From Theobroma cacao (Eukaryota > Streptophyta > Magnoliopsida > Malvales > Malvaceae), in contig NC_030855.1 of the NCBI RefSeq assembly GCF_000208745.1, positions 19,618,616 through 19,682,615 on the forward strand: a DNA stretch of 64,000 nucleotides. Direction: 5' to 3'. Shown here one piece after another: positions 34,959-48,015 of this stretch; the first letter of the stretch is position 1, and each line of letters opens with the position of its first letter. The translations under genes and the position numbers were made by a program. The notes under the pieces were generated by a model. That model was given only the letters and a program-made list of their open reading frames with translations, ran no database searches and had not been told where the DNA came from.

Positions 34959-35771
34959 TAAGGGTGAGCATAGTTCAGTTTGGTCGATTTTCGGTTTGAT
35001 TTTGACGAAAACCGATAAAAAAAATTTACTCTCTAAACTTCTTGAACCGAACCAAGCAAGAGGTTGGTTTTGATCGGTTCAAATCGATATTGGTTCAATT
35101 GGTTTTTTGACATTTGGACCTTAATTATTTTAAGTGGGCTGAGAAACAAAAATTAATTCCCAAAAATTAAAAACCAAACATATCATTCTTTTTTAATCCC
35201 TGAAAATTATTTTAATTTACACTGATATCATTTTTTCAAGCAAAAAATAACCGTTGATACTCCATATTTCCGTTCTGGCATGAGTATTAACAAAAAAAAA
35301 TAATACTCATAATCTCTCAACCTTTCTCTCTTGCTATCTTTGCAAAGCCAGTAGCAAAGAAAAACACAATAAAATATATTTTTCATTTTACATTGGGTTG
35401 ACCTTGCTGCCTAGAAAGGCAAGAATAGATGGTTGGCAGCAGTCTGGAGTGATAGCGACAACAACAAACGGAGGGGTTGGCTAGCGACTAATAAGGAGAG
35501 TTGGGGTTTAGGGGAAGGGGAGATGTGTCAAATTGGGAGATTTTATCGGAGGTTGGTTGTTAGGTTATTTGGAGAGTTAATGAAGGGTAAGATAGACATT
35601 TTAATCCCTTAAAATATATATATATATATATATATAATTTTAATTAATTATTTGGTCAGGTCAGAGGGAAGGAATCTCCTGACAACTGAATCAATCGACC
35701 GATGATGTTGATCGCTGCAGTTGATGATTGCGATCAATTGCTCGATTGCAACTGACCGTTGCTCACCGCTA
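34959..35771. mobile_element. hAT-type MITE, copy 2, with perfect 8-bp target duplication
   Basis: Terminal taagggtgagca and tgctcaccgcta are inverted with one mismatch. ATGTTAAG flanks it exactly on both sides (34951-34958 and 35772-35779). About 813 bp, with a (TA)n run near 35610. No transposase. Interior motifs ('ggtcgatttt', 'caatcgaccgatgatg', 'gcaactgaccgttgctcac') match the copy at 28176-28807. Confidence 0.85.
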
Positions 35772-35779
35772 ATGTTAAG

Positions 35780-37491
35780 GTGTATCTATTTTGTTTTAAT
35801 GATTTCCAGTTCATCAATGTGGGGAAAGTTATGGAAATGCAATAAGAAACCAAGCAATTCAGTCTATATATCACTACACAAATGATATACTTTGCTTAAT
35901 GAGACCTTTGGATTTTGCAACTCTTTTAAATGCTTATGCTCTATTATTGTTGTATTTTTTTTAATTAGAAAAAAAAATTTAAACTCTACTCTTTAAATAG
36001 TTAATCAAGCATCAATTAATAAATCAAATACTTTACTATTTTTACATTTACCTTGTAGTATATTCTAAAAAAATGAACCTAAAGAGAATCTCTTTCTTTC
36101 TTTCAATTTGTACAAATCAAATGGTAAATAAAAATTATATAAAATAATAATATTTTAATTAATAATAATTAATTAATTATTAATCATAAAAATTATAAAT
36201 AAATTACTAAAAGTACCTGTATATGTATAAATCTTGTTTAATAATTTTCTAAAATTAATTAAATTATCATAAATATATAATGTTAATTAACCATTAATTA
36301 TAGAAATTATAAAAAATGTACTACTAATAGTAGTATATATAAATTTGACTTGATACCTTTTTTAAAATTAATTAAATTATCTTAGAGATTCAATTTTAGT
36401 GCAAACAAAAATAATACTTTCTTATTTAAAAAAATTGAGAATTCAAACCTGGTTCCTTAGTTAAATACGGATTTTAAAACTAATTTACCGTTATTAGTAA
36501 ATGGAGTAAAATAAAAAGCGCCTCAGATTGGATGTAGTAATTTGTTACCTGGCAAAAGTAACTGCCTCACTCCTTTAACAGTACACAGAGATAACAGTAG
36601 AAACAGCACCTTTTTTCCATTAATAATCTCTTTGAGTGTAGAGCTGATTTGATTTGATATCAAATGGAGAAGATCAACAACATCAATCCCACGCCAACAA
36701 AAACCAATTAAAAAGCAAAGATAATCGCTTTCCACCGATTGCTTTACTTTTTCTCTTTTTCGAAATTGCACCTCTTCACCTTCATTCTCTCACTTTGACA
36801 GGCAAGTTTCACTCTTTCTCTTCCCTTCTTGAAACATTTTACTCTTTCTTATTCAAATTGCTCTGAATTTAAGATTTTTGTTGCTAAATTAGTAATTTGA
36901 TCTTGAAAAGTGATTTTTTGTTTTCTAATTTGATTTTTTTTGGGTTTTTGGAAATTATGTTTTTAGAAATTAAGGTTGACTTTTGGTGGGATTATCGGTT
37001 GCCTTTCTTCTTCCTTTGCTATAGGAATTCTTGGGGTGTTATTTTGAGGGATATCATGGATTCTTTTCTTTGGGTAGTGTTGATATAATAAACTAAGTTT
37101 TACCAGAATTTCCACTTCTGTCATTTCTTTGCTTTTAAGCAAGGAATTTAGTTGATTGAACATTCTTTATGCATAATTTAACCAATTCTTAAATAGTGCA
37201 TCTGTATGTGTTGATACACTTTCTTGTGATGGGTTGGTTGAGTTTTTCTTTAAAATTGGTCTTGTAATATTCTTCTTTATTTGAGGGAGTAGAACCAGGT
37301 ATTAGCAGTTTCATAGGTCATAAATGAAATCACTATTCAGGTATCAGCAGTTCCTTGTTTGAAGAAGCCTTTCTAATGGCTATCATAGTTGCTAATATGG
37401 TGCATTCTTTACTTGTTCTCTACAGAGCAGGTCCTTCAAAGGCAGAGAAAGGAGCGGAGGACACCAACTTACGGTTTCATATCCCGAAAAC
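35780..37491. other. AT-rich intergenic DNA and leader of the L18ae-like gene
   Basis: 36165-36390 carries two imperfect tandem copies of a ~110-base AT-rich unit ending 'aaaattaattaaattatc'. From about 36700 the sequence is probably leader of the next gene. A possible acceptor (ctctacag) before 37427 would start the exon that holds the ATG. Confidence 0.4.
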
Positions 37492-39459
37492 ATGGATCAG
37501 AGTACTGAACTTGTTCCTTCTATATCCTCCCTCTTCTTTTCTGCATCTAACAGTTCAGTAGCTTGCCCAAAAATTGCTTCTTGCTGGGAAACTGTCTCGT
37601 TCATTAGCTTTTGGAATTTTATTCCCAAGTATTTTTTGTGATCTGTATATTTTCTAAAGAGGACCATTTGTTATTGTGGCTGGTATAACATTGGTTTTGG
37701 AAAGATGAAGATCACTCAGCTTAAGGATGAAAGAAATTTTGTTTGATTTAATCATCTGAGGCGTATCAATGTGTTAAGAGCTTGTTGTTCCTTCCTGCCA
37801 AGTTGATTCACAGAACAGAGACGCCCTTGCTAGTTTGTCTTGGTCTATTGCATAATTTAAAGAGTCTTGCTTGTCTTTTTGGCTGTTATACTCCTTTGAG
37901 TACTTTGGTTATTCTTTGAGTGATTATTTGAGAAGCATATCTGAATTTGCCATTGGAAGGTTAAAAATCTCAAGTTTAGATTCTTTCATGTGCAACTAAT
38001 AACAGTTACGAAATACTGTTAAAAGGAAGGCCTCGAGCTAACATAAACTGTGCCTTTGACAATTCTATGCTTATCACTACTAGAACATTTACATAACACT
38101 GGCTATATGGGTTTGATTTTGTGAGGTCTGTTTGTTCTTGCTGAGATTCTCTTTATCAGATGAATATGCAATTGCTGCTGTTGCTTCAGCAAACAGTCAA
38201 ATTCAACCAAATGAGAATTCTAGTGCATGGATATAAGCAGTTTACTTTTAGCAAAATATTTTTGGTGCCCAATTGTGAAAGGAGCACAAAAATTAGTTAG
38301 ATTATGATATCTAGAGATTAAAACAGCTAGAACAGTGAATATGCATCATTCAAAGTTGCTGTCCTGCTCATGCAATATTAAAAACCAATTTTTTGCATGC
38401 ATACTAGTGGTTAACCAGTGTTGGCACTAATGATTAACCAATGTAGGAGCTTTAATTGCCACTTGAAATTTGAGATAGTGTGTTCAGGTTCAAAACAGTT
38501 CCACTTACAGCCGTGTTTAAATCTTACTTGAAGTTTAAACCATGAACATCTGCCTTTTCTGTACTGACATCCAAAATAGGCCAATGAATCTGTTGAATTT
38601 AGCCTGTTTGAGTAAATCTTAGGAGTATTAATGTTTTGCATTCTCAAACTGATGTGGTAAGGATTTTGATGAATACAGAGCACACAACAGAAGCAGTAGA
38701 ACACAGAAATGGCGAATATGCACTTATTAGAGATGCAGAAGACCCACAGCTGGGATTGTATGATAAACCTCTTCCTTGCTTTGGCTGTGGAATAGGGTGG
38801 TTTTCGTGAGTTCTTCTGGCCTCTGTCATCCTTCTTCTACTCATCTTCTTGTTTTCTGCACTCAATGCGCATGTCTGCTTTTTTGCAGTCTTTTGCTAGG
38901 ATTTGTTTTCCCATTGATGTGGTATTATGCCACCATTCTCTACTTTGGAAACTACTATCACAAAGATCCTAGGGAGAGAGCTGGACTTGCTGCCTCTGCA
39001 ATAGCTGTAAGTGCTAATTTAGGAATTGATGTTTTGTTTGATTCAATGATTACTTTTAGTAGCGTACAAGGTTCTTCATGATTTGCCAGTTCTCTTTTAC
39101 TTTTGAGTTAAAATGCATTTTAATGCAATCTTGTAGAAATTATTATCATATTATAGTTTTTTGTTCTGTGTTTTGAAAAAAAAAATTGTATTAAATTGGT
39201 ACAAGATGGAAATTCTGATAAAACTATTGTGGACCTTGTTATTGTCACTGCTGAAAATTAAGACCGAAGAGTCAAATCTAAAAGCAACTGGAGAAATTGC
39301 AAAATTGTCTATTCAAACTCGCATTGATAAGTTAATGAAGGATATGCATCCCGTTTATGTGCCATTTATCTTTGTTATTTAATTCCAGATCACAATTTTT
39401 TGCAGGCATTGATATGTACAATTGCTGTGATAATCACAATAGCTGTTCTTGTATTCTAG
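37492..39459 (+). CDS. Small L18ae-family (60S ribosomal protein L18a-like) membrane protein
   Basis: Predicted exons 37492-37501, 38679-38805, 38889-39006, 39406-39459; 309 nt in frame, 102 aa. Conserved core: NGEYALIRDAEDPQLG, KPLPCFGCGIGWFS, then a hydrophobic segment LLLGFVFPLMWYYATILYF, a charged NYYHKDPRERAGLAASAI and a second hydrophobic segment ending VLVF. This is the plant L18ae-like family of two-span membrane proteins. It is not the ribosomal protein itself, and the function is poorly known. The last three exons are well supported. The 10-base first coding exon (ATGGATCAGA, donor GTACTG) is the weakest part, and another start is possible. Confidence 0.75.
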
Positions 39460-41034
39460 TTGTTGCCACTGCAATCTGTATCTTTACCAGCACTGAAGGA
39501 GCTTCCTCAAACATAAGGTGGGACGATGATATGTAGAATTCTGATAGAGTTTCTATCATGTAGTTCTAAATCTGTAACGAGGGCTTGAAAAGAACAAATA
39601 AAACAAAGGAAAGAAAAGAAGAATATACTACCACCTCGAAACCATTGAAGGTTCAGTTGTCTGTGTTGTAGCCCTCTTTAGTCTTGTACATAACACAAAA
39701 TCTATATACTGCAACTTTCAAGAATGGAACTGTGTGATACTTATTTTAGGGGAATTTAATGAACTAGTAACAAGCACTATGAAATTACTAATAAATGGCT
39801 TACGACATTGAAATCCTAGAGAAATTTTGAATGTGTGCTTGTTTTTGACTTGTGGAAGAATGACTGTTTCCTGCTTTAAAAGAATTTAAGGTGTGTTCTT
39901 CGTTTAGAAAGTGCTTTAAGCAGTTTTTCATACTCAAAGAAAATGGTCATCTAGTTTGCCCTTTTCCATTTCCAAACAAAGGAAAACCTATGCTCCATTA
40001 TTGGCTACTTTTGCTGGGTTCTGATATCGGCAAAAGGCCATCCTATTGATGATTGATCATGTAGGGAACGTTGAGATTTCCCTCGAGAAAAGATATTTTT
40101 AGTTCAGTGGGGGCCTGGGAAACTTGAGTGCTAGGAGATCCTTTTGCACATTCGCATATTCCCCAAGCATAGGAATGTTTAGCTTTTATTTTCTTACAAC
40201 CCAACCCCAACAAAGAAAAGAAGAACGAATATATGATACAATGTACGCTTGACTCTCTTACTCCTTGTAACATAAGAGTTTAGTTTAACGTCATCAATGT
40301 TTTCACATTTTAGAACGTGAATAACAAAGCTATGGAACTGGTAAGAGAATGCCTAAAATAAGCATACACTAAAGTAGAAACTCTTCACTTTTGGGTAAAC
40401 AATTTAATTAAGATTTAAGTGATCAAGTTAGCTTTATACTTAACCCACTTATGAAAGCATTAAAAAGTTCCATAATAAAGCATCAAACCTAAACTCAATA
40501 GCTATTGCTACTACCTCTAGCTCACAGCTGCAGCTAGCCTAACATGTTTAAATTAGTGATCGGCTGATCTCGACTCACCCGGAATAAAAGGTTGGTCGAC
40601 AACTTTATTAGGAAGTTATCCAAAAAAAAAAAAAGGAAAAGAGCAAAAAGCTTAGTATTTTAATAATAGTTACAGATCAAGCCTGGTGGTTTAATATTTC
40701 TTATTCAACCCCTGGACTTTATGTTGGTACTGATGCCAGATGTTGAGTTGAATTTCATAAAGTTATGGGTAAATTCCTGTTCTCTTGTAATTGAATGAAA
40801 GTCCAATTAATTCAGACAGATATATGCCCTATTTATTTAATATGAGTAACTTATTTCTGGGGTGGATGAAAAGGATTTGGTGCTGGTAACAGCAATTTGA
40901 AAATGGAGGCTTGGGATGAAAATGACCATGCAACAGCTCATATTAAGACATCACAATCAACTATCAAACTCCCCACCAGCTTAATTTCCCTCTCTCTCTC
41001 CTCTCTCTCTNCCCACCCCACCACTACTTACTTC

Positions 41035-41075
<41 letters not shown>

Positions 41076-43950
41076 GCACTTCTTTGAATTCAATCACAGG
41101 CACAATCACCATAGAAGTGGATAAGGAAATTTCATATTGATAGGATGATAGCTGTCATATTGAATTTAAAAGAGCCCTGCAAACTTTTGTATAACAATTA
41201 ATGATCTTTAGTCTTTTGTATATTAACAGTAATTGGAGGAATTCTATTAGTCCAAGAAATGATTTCCACATCTTTGCACCAATAATTACTTCTTTGTTTG
41301 TATAGATTTGTTTGACATTTGCCTTCTCCAACATCAATTCCTGTTGCTTCACCTACTTTTTTCCCCTTATTTTTCTTTTTAACTGTTCTTTTAACTTTCA
41401 CTTTTCTTGTCTTTTTCCTTCTTCTTTTTTCAATAATCAATATTTACCAAATCTAACTTCTTGTTTTAAGATAGTGCAAATGATTAGTTAAATTGATTCG
41501 GTATGTATAGATTGAAAATCAAACAAATCAAAATTTTATTAAAAATTGATCGAATTGACTAAATTTTGGAGGAAAAATGAATTAACAAAAAACCGAATTA
41601 ATTAAGTCAGTTTGGTCGATTACCTTAAAAATCGATATTTTCAGATTATTTTTTGTTTTAAAATTTTAATTTTAAGAAATAATTTTAAAACATTTCTAAT
41701 TAATAAAATTGAAACATCTAAATAAAAAATATATATAAATAACATCTTACATCTAACACATAAGTAACATGTGACATCTAAAACAACATATAAAACAAAC
41801 TAACATAAAAAAAAGTAATTAGGATTAAAACTAATATATAGTAATTTTAAAAAAATATTTGAAAAGATCGTTAATCAAATTGATCAAATTCAATTAATTG
41901 AACTTAATTCAATTCAACCCATTTTTCGAATAGAATTGTCTTGATCTCCCCTTTTTCACATTTATAATAGCAAGTTTTCCTTGACAGTAACAATTTTTAT
42001 CTACTGGTTATTTGTTTAGAAAATTAATTATCAAACATAAAATTAAATTGTATAAATATTCTACATGAATTCGCACACCTATTTATTTTCTTTTAATCAT
42101 GAAACATTAACAAAGAAGCACAATGGAGATCTCTAAACTTGGTTTCATCACTTAGTACAACACGAATACCATCATCATGGCTAGTGACCTTAGTAATTTA
42201 CAAGTGGTATTTGCCAAAGTGCTTATATATATATTTCAAAGAGAGATAGGGGAGGTGGACGCAATGGCTGACTCGGAACTTACAGAAGAACAAGCCTTGC
42301 GTTTGTTTATATTGATGTAAAAATAATAATATTTTCAAGCAAGACCTTCTTTAAGATTTTATGGGAAATTGAATTCTCACGTGACGTGAGCATGGAATCG
42401 CAGCGAAACATATGAAAAAGACAACCTCGGAGAAACCCCTTTGTTTCATACTTTTCCGAGTTTGTCTTCCTAAGTTAAGGAAGACGAAGGGTATGATCCA
42501 TGCGTATTACTTCCTTAATCCATTAGATGAATTGCAATATTTCTTTCCTAACAAGCAAGGTGGTGAACCAAGCTCAACTTAATCCGCTTGGTTAATTTCT
42601 TCATTTTTCTAAAGTTTTGATTCTATGATAACAAGGTCAGTAATTCCAATCTCCGGGACAAGTAAATAACCTCTAGGGTCAAGGGTATTGACAGAATTAA
42701 AAAAAAAAAAATCCAAATAATGAAGATCAAATTGTATGTGATCACGAGGCATCAAAGTTGAGTGACTTGGTCCCTACTTCAGCTAAATGCGAAATTCAGT
42801 AACATAACCAAAGGAAAATTCCTACTACAACCAATTGCGAAGCAAGCCCAAACGGGAATCCTTCCCAAAAACATTCAAAACTTGTAACAAATTGGCACAA
42901 ATCCAATGTTCCCTCCCCCATTATTCCTGCCACAGGAAAACCCCAAAAAAACAGGGTCCCAGCCTAAATTGCTTTAGGCTTTGAAGCTGTAATTCTTGCA
43001 GCAAAAGCAACAAACAGTGGTCTAAAATGTGTTTTTCTTTTTTCGTTAACCAAAAAAAATTAAAAAAGGAAGAAAAAGACAAAGTAGAAGGGAAAAAGAC
43101 TTGAAACAAATTGGAAAAACGCGCTTTTGTTAACACTTATAAGCCTTGCAGCCTGCTTTCCTTGTTGCTTGTCCTTGTCTTTCCTTGCTACTACAAGCTT
43201 TTGTCATACGCGGATGCTATGACTTTGACTCAAATTTTCCCTACTCTTAAAACGTGACAAATTACAACTTAACGACGATTATGTAATAGTAATTTGGTCC
43301 ATCATATCATATTATTTTATGTTTATATCTTTGGAAAACCCAACTACCATAGGCTATAATAATTTGATTTAAATCAAAATTTGTTAAACGTGTTTACATT
43401 TAATATGGAGTGGGCTGCATGTCCTAAGTAAAGAAGATACCAATTAGAAATACAATCAGAATTAATTAGTGTATTAAACTTTTTGTTAATTAGAATAAGA
43501 AAGAATATTGCATAACTTGTTAAGAATGGCTAAATTTATGTACTAAAAGTCATCAAATTATACATTCTTGTACAAATTAGAAGATCAATTGGCTTGTTGT
43601 ACAAGAAGAATTTACCTCAAATATATACAAATTATAGAAGAAGAAAAATGCGAAGATCACAATAGGCCAGCTAACATTGTTCTTGCAATATTATAGGAGT
43701 GATTGACTGACTAAAATGTGAATCCAGGGATACACCTATTCTTTGCTTTCGCTGTCATTCCTATAAGGACAGGCAGCATGTGACGGCATCTCTCTCGACT
43801 CTCGAGTAGACATTGGAATATTTATTACTCTTATATTATTCTTTGAAGCAATTAAAAGGATAATGACCCCACATTATTGCTGCATAAAATATCATTACAT
43901 AACTCCCCATTTTCAACCTATAATGAGCAAATCTTATCAAGTACTGCATT
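39460..43950. other. Long intergenic region without a recognised gene
   Basis: Starts with the L18ae-like 3' UTR. 40990-41078 is a (CT)n block followed by (TA)n and contains one N at 41011. 41470-41940 resembles a worn MITE ('gatcgaattgact' near the left, 'aatcaaattgatcaaattc' near the right) but no ends or target duplication could be set. The remaining sequence holds only short ORFs without family marks. Confidence 0.4.
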
Positions 43951-43956
43951 CTTCAA

Positions 43957-43965
43957 TTTATATAA
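43957..43965 (+). promoter_or_regulatory. Putative TATA box of the DUF4408/DUF761 gene
   Basis: ttatataag lies about 155 bases upstream of the ATG at 44118, a usual distance for a short leader, and no closer candidate is visible. Confidence 0.45.
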
Positions 43966-44117
43966 GCAAACGCATAGCTTAGCATACAAAGGCATAAAAG
44001 CAAGCCACCACAAGCAAAAAGCAAGAGGAACAAAGCAAAGCCTAAAGTGTTAACCAAAAGTGTTTCGCCATTCACGCTCCCTCTTCCAAAAGCAAACACC
44101 AACCCTACTCTCAAAAT

Positions 44118-45773
44118 ATGGAGCAAGACGAGGACGTGACACCGTTTTGGCTCCAAACCGCCGACAACCGCCGTATCCGCCGCCGCCGCCAACCCTCATC
44201 CCTCTTCTTCAACACTGGTATTCTCATCATCCTCTTGTTAGTCGTTGCACTTGCTTTCATCTTCGTTATCATCCCTTCATTTCTCTCCTTCACATCTCAA
44301 ATATTCAAGCCACATCTTGTTAAGAAATCATGGGACTCCCTCAATCTAGTACTGGTGCTTTTCGCCATAATCTGTGGATTCCTTGGCAAAAACAACGGCA
44401 ACAACGACAGTGATACCAGAAGTACATACGAAGATTATAAATTTTCTACTACTCCGAAACATGATCGTGATCATGTCGGAAGATCAAATCCGTCAACCCC
44501 GCGTCAATGGTATGACTACTCATCATCATCAGATCGGACGGCTTATAACTCATTACAAAGGTTGAGAAGCAGCAACTCGTATCCAGATCTACGGGCCGAA
44601 TCTTCTTGGATGATGAACGGTGATGATCGCTGGAGATTTTATGACGATACTCCTTTGTATAATTACCGTAGTAGGTCAAGGCGAGAGCATGATCGAGAAG
44701 AAGTTTACAGTAATAATACAAAGGATATAGCTGTTGATACTGTTCACAGGCCTCCGCCGCTGCCATCTTCGTCCCCACCACCTGCAGCAACAGCATCATC
44801 TCCGTCGCCACCTCAATCACCTCCGCCGCAGCCTCCTAAGGTAGTTAGAAGAAAACCCAAGCGGACATATGAAGATCTTAAACCTAAGGAGAGAAGTGAA
44901 CGTAAGGAAGTCATAAACAGTGAGTTGAAAATCAAGCATTCTCTTCCATCAACACCACCAGCAGCTCGGCCACCACCTCCTCCGCCGCCTCCACCGCCAC
45001 CATCTGTATTTGAAAAGAGAAGTAACAAGAGTGAGAAAAAGAGAGGTGGGGTAACTAAAGATTTCTTAATTTCATTAAGAAGAAAAAAGAAGAAGCAAAG
45101 ACAAAGAAGCGTGGAAAACCTTGATGAATTCTTTAAACTTTCAACGCTTCCTTTATATCCACCCGCATCACCACCTCCGCCACCGCCACCGCCACCACCA
45201 CTACCTTCATTTTATCAGAACATCTTTCCTTCCAAGAAAAACAAAGCCAGAAAGAATCATTCAGTCCCTCCACCGCCGCCGCCACTACCGTCAGTGGAAG
45301 CGCGTGCATCAAAAAGAGAATCCCAGACACCACCAGTGACCACCCAAAAACCTCCTTTGCCTGTCAAGATAAGAAACATGCACAATGTGGAGGACAGCGT
45401 TGAAAGTGGCAACGAATCGCCACTAAATCCAATTCCGCCGCCGCCGCCTCCTCCGCCATTTAAAATGCCGGCGTGGAAATTTGAGGTGCACGGTGATTTT
45501 GTTAGATTAAAAAGCATTAGGAGTTCACGGAGCGGGTCACCGGATTTGGATGATCCATTGAGCTGTGAAGCGAGTCCGTCAGATGGTAATAAAACGGGCG
45601 AAATGGACGGTGGAGAATCAACTACGGGCCCATTATTTTGTCCAAGCCCAGATGTGGATACCAAAGCTGATAACTTCATTGCAAGGTTCAGGGCTGGGTT
45701 GAAGCTGGAGAAGATGAACTCCGTCAGGGGGAGGTCAAATCTTGGGCCTGACCCAGGCCCAAGCACTGTGTAA
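44118..45773 (+). CDS. DUF4408/DUF761 proline-rich membrane protein
   Basis: Single exon, 551 aa. Two hydrophobic segments near the N-terminus (about 30-55, NTGILIILLLVVALAFIF, and 76-90, LNLVLVLFAIICGFLG) match the DUF4408 layout. The middle is basic and low-complexity with five polyproline tracts starting near residues 211, 284, 351, 384 and 439, many in runs of ten or more prolines. The C-terminal DUF761 motif DTKADNFIARFRAGLKLEKM lies about 30 residues from the end. Such proteins are plant-specific, and no biochemical role is established that I can cite with confidence. Proline runs suggest binding to profilin, SH3 or WW partners (inference). The frame is clean despite the repeats. Confidence 0.85.
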   Translation: MEQDEDVTPFWLQTADNRRIRRRRQPSSLFFNTGILIILLLVVALAFIFVIIPSFLSFTSQIFKPHLVKKSWDSLNLVLVLFAIICGFLGKNNGNNDSDTRSTYEDYKFSTTPKHDRDHVGRSNPSTPRQWYDYSSSSDRTAYNSLQRLRSSNSYPDLRAESSWMMNGDDRWRFYDDTPLYNYRSRSRREHDREEVYSNNTKDIAVDTVHRPPPLPSSSPPPAATASSPSPPQSPPPQPPKVVRRKPKRTYEDLKPKERSERKEVINSELKIKHSLPSTPPAARPPPPPPPPPPPSVFEKRSNKSEKKRGGVTKDFLISLRRKKKKQRQRSVENLDEFFKLSTLPLYPPASPPPPPPPPPPLPSFYQNIFPSKKNKARKNHSVPPPPPPLPSVEARASKRESQTPPVTTQKPPLPVKIRNMHNVEDSVESGNESPLNPIPPPPPPPPFKMPAWKFEVHGDFVRLKSIRSSRSGSPDLDDPLSCEASPSDGNKTGEMDGGESTTGPLFCPSPDVDTKADNFIARFRAGLKLEKMNSVRGRSNLGPDPGPSTV

Positions 45774-46449
45774 GAAGCACAAAGCTTTTTTTTTTTTACA
45801 TTTTATTTGAGTTGTTCTTAGTTCTTACATATACAGATGAAGTAAAATTACACAAACACAGGGTTTTCTTTTTATTTTTTAAATTCTCAATTATTTTTTT
45901 CCTTTTCTCATGGAGTTGTATTGTAATATATTTATTATAATTTATTCAAATTTTTATGGGAGAATTTTTGGTGTATCATGATTATTATATATTATTTCCA
46001 ATTTGTTATGTTTATTTGTGAAACAGAAAGCAATCTTTCATATGTCCTTCTCTGTTCGGATTTTGGATAAGATGTTTATTGCATGTGAAAGAATTTCCTA
46101 ACACATATAATTGTCCACCCCTCTTTCATGTTTAATAATAATAATGAGCACGAGATTCCCAAGAAAGTGGCATGCAGCAACTTAAAACCCATTTTTCTTT
46201 TCTCTTTCAGATTTCACCTAATCAAAAAGAAAGTCAAATGGCAAATCTAAATGAGCTTAAAATGCATAAAGCAAACCATGTTTGCTTATTTCTATACCAG
46301 TTTGGAATCAACAACCTGTTGGTCGTGTATTGATATTTAGAGCTGTCATTACACTAACTTTTTCCTTTTAATGAATGCATACAATGCAGATATAAGTCAT
46401 GGTCATAAAATTAAGGAATTTAGATCATGACATGAAGTTATCATCCCTT
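45774..46449. other. 3' flank and intergenic DNA
   Basis: Contains the 3' UTR of the proline-rich gene and AT-rich DNA up to the first aminopeptidase-like sequence. Nothing else seen. Confidence 0.5.
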
Positions 46450-47869
46450 GCAAGGTCATTTCAAAAGAAAGTCTCATGTGGCTCACCAAACATTCTTCTT
46501 ATCTCATCAGCTTTCTCATTGCTGCAAAACTGCCCACATGAGTTTAACCAAATCAGTCCACTCAAATAAGTAGATATATCATAATCCTCTCAGGCTATGA
46601 CATAATTGCATTTAGAAGAATAATATAAGTAGCTTTTGTCTTAGAGACTGGATATCATAGAAGCAACAAGCTGGCTGCTTATCATCATGGCTTGGTATCT
46701 TGGAAGGTAATAATTCCAATCCATACATGCAAATATATCATGGCTGTTGTATTAGGTTTAATTGCTTTTTGACAAAACTTCTGAGCAGAATACCTTCACC
46801 ATACTTGTCTATGATACGATTTCAGTTCTCCTGCATGCATTACTCAGTAAATTGTAAATTTAATGAGGCACCAAACATTGTAAGAGATGTTTGATCACTT
46901 CCAAGCTCATTAACATTCCTGGAAATTCTTCCCAAAAATCTCATACCAGTAATTGAGGCTCAAGGTAAAGTGCATTGATGGCCTAACCAATTTTGCAGAA
47001 ACTGCACACCTTCAACCTCCCCCAGGCTATTTCAGAGCCTTCCAAGCTTATTCCAGCAAGTCCACAGACAATAGCTTGATCTCGAAACTGAACGAGTTTT
47101 GAGGTGACAGTAACCATAGCAAACTGTGGCGTGAAACGAGACAAAGTATAGCTCAATAATACCTCATCAGATATTAAAAAGTTCAGAACCTCTTCAACTA
47201 TATCCGGGCCTTGAGAAGAAACTAGTTTACCTTTATCAGACCAAAATATAGAACATGAAATATAATATTTGACCTGCAGAAATGTGAACATGTATGCCAG
47301 ACACAGAAGATTAAGAACGTTAAAAACTCCAAAAAATCAAATCTTACATAAAACATGTTCCTTCTCGTGCACTGCATCAGTTGCTCTATATAAGCCTTCA
47401 CTAGGGACTCAAAACCATCCCTATTTGCTATTTTAGCATTCCTCATAACAGCGACATAAGCAGCGTGTCGAGCAACCAGGCCTTTCAAGTATCGTACATT
47501 TTGCAAAGATTCATAGAACAAGCAAAGCATGTGGACATTACAAGATTCTGTTTTCAACCCTTTTTGTGTCTGCTGAAAGAATTAGAGTGTTTCTGTCATA
47601 CAAGAATGTCTGAAAGTGCTCCCTCGCTTCTTTGTGGGTTTTGTCATGGTCAAAAGCAGCCAATAATGCCATAAAGACCTCTTCACTTAAGAGCGCATCT
47701 ATATAACTCTCTCAGAGTACTGATTCCCAGCCTTACTTTCTGCATAAAAATAGCATCAGCTACAAATTTCTCTGTGACCACAAAATATGTAAATCACAAT
47801 ATCATGTTTGTATGTTGGGTGCTACTCCAAAGCCAACTTTTGAGAAGTAGCAAGCAATTATAACATTTG

Positions 47870-48015
47870 TAGGTGACTGCAACAAAACTAAATCAGAGTA
47901 TCATGGGTATACTTCGGCAGTGACTGCAAGAAAAGTAAATCAAAGTATCTTGTGTATAATTTGGCTGTGACTGCAAGAAAATTACTTAAAATCAATGTAT
48001 CATGTTTATACTTTT
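47870..48015. repeat. Tandem repeat of about 47 bp in a pseudogene intron
   Basis: Three diverged copies each start gtgactgcaa(c/g)aaaa and end near 'tatactt(c/t)'. A single related stretch is seen in the matching intron of the intact gene (about 59930-59985). Confidence 0.6.

Noticed and set aside
41470..41940. Third member of the hAT-type MITE family
   Set aside because: Shares only short AT-rich motifs such as 'gatcgaatt'; no terminal repeats or 8-bp duplication found.
45257..45766. Minus-strand Gly-rich ORF of 169 aa
   Set aside because: Antisense of the proline tracts of the DUF4408/DUF761 gene.
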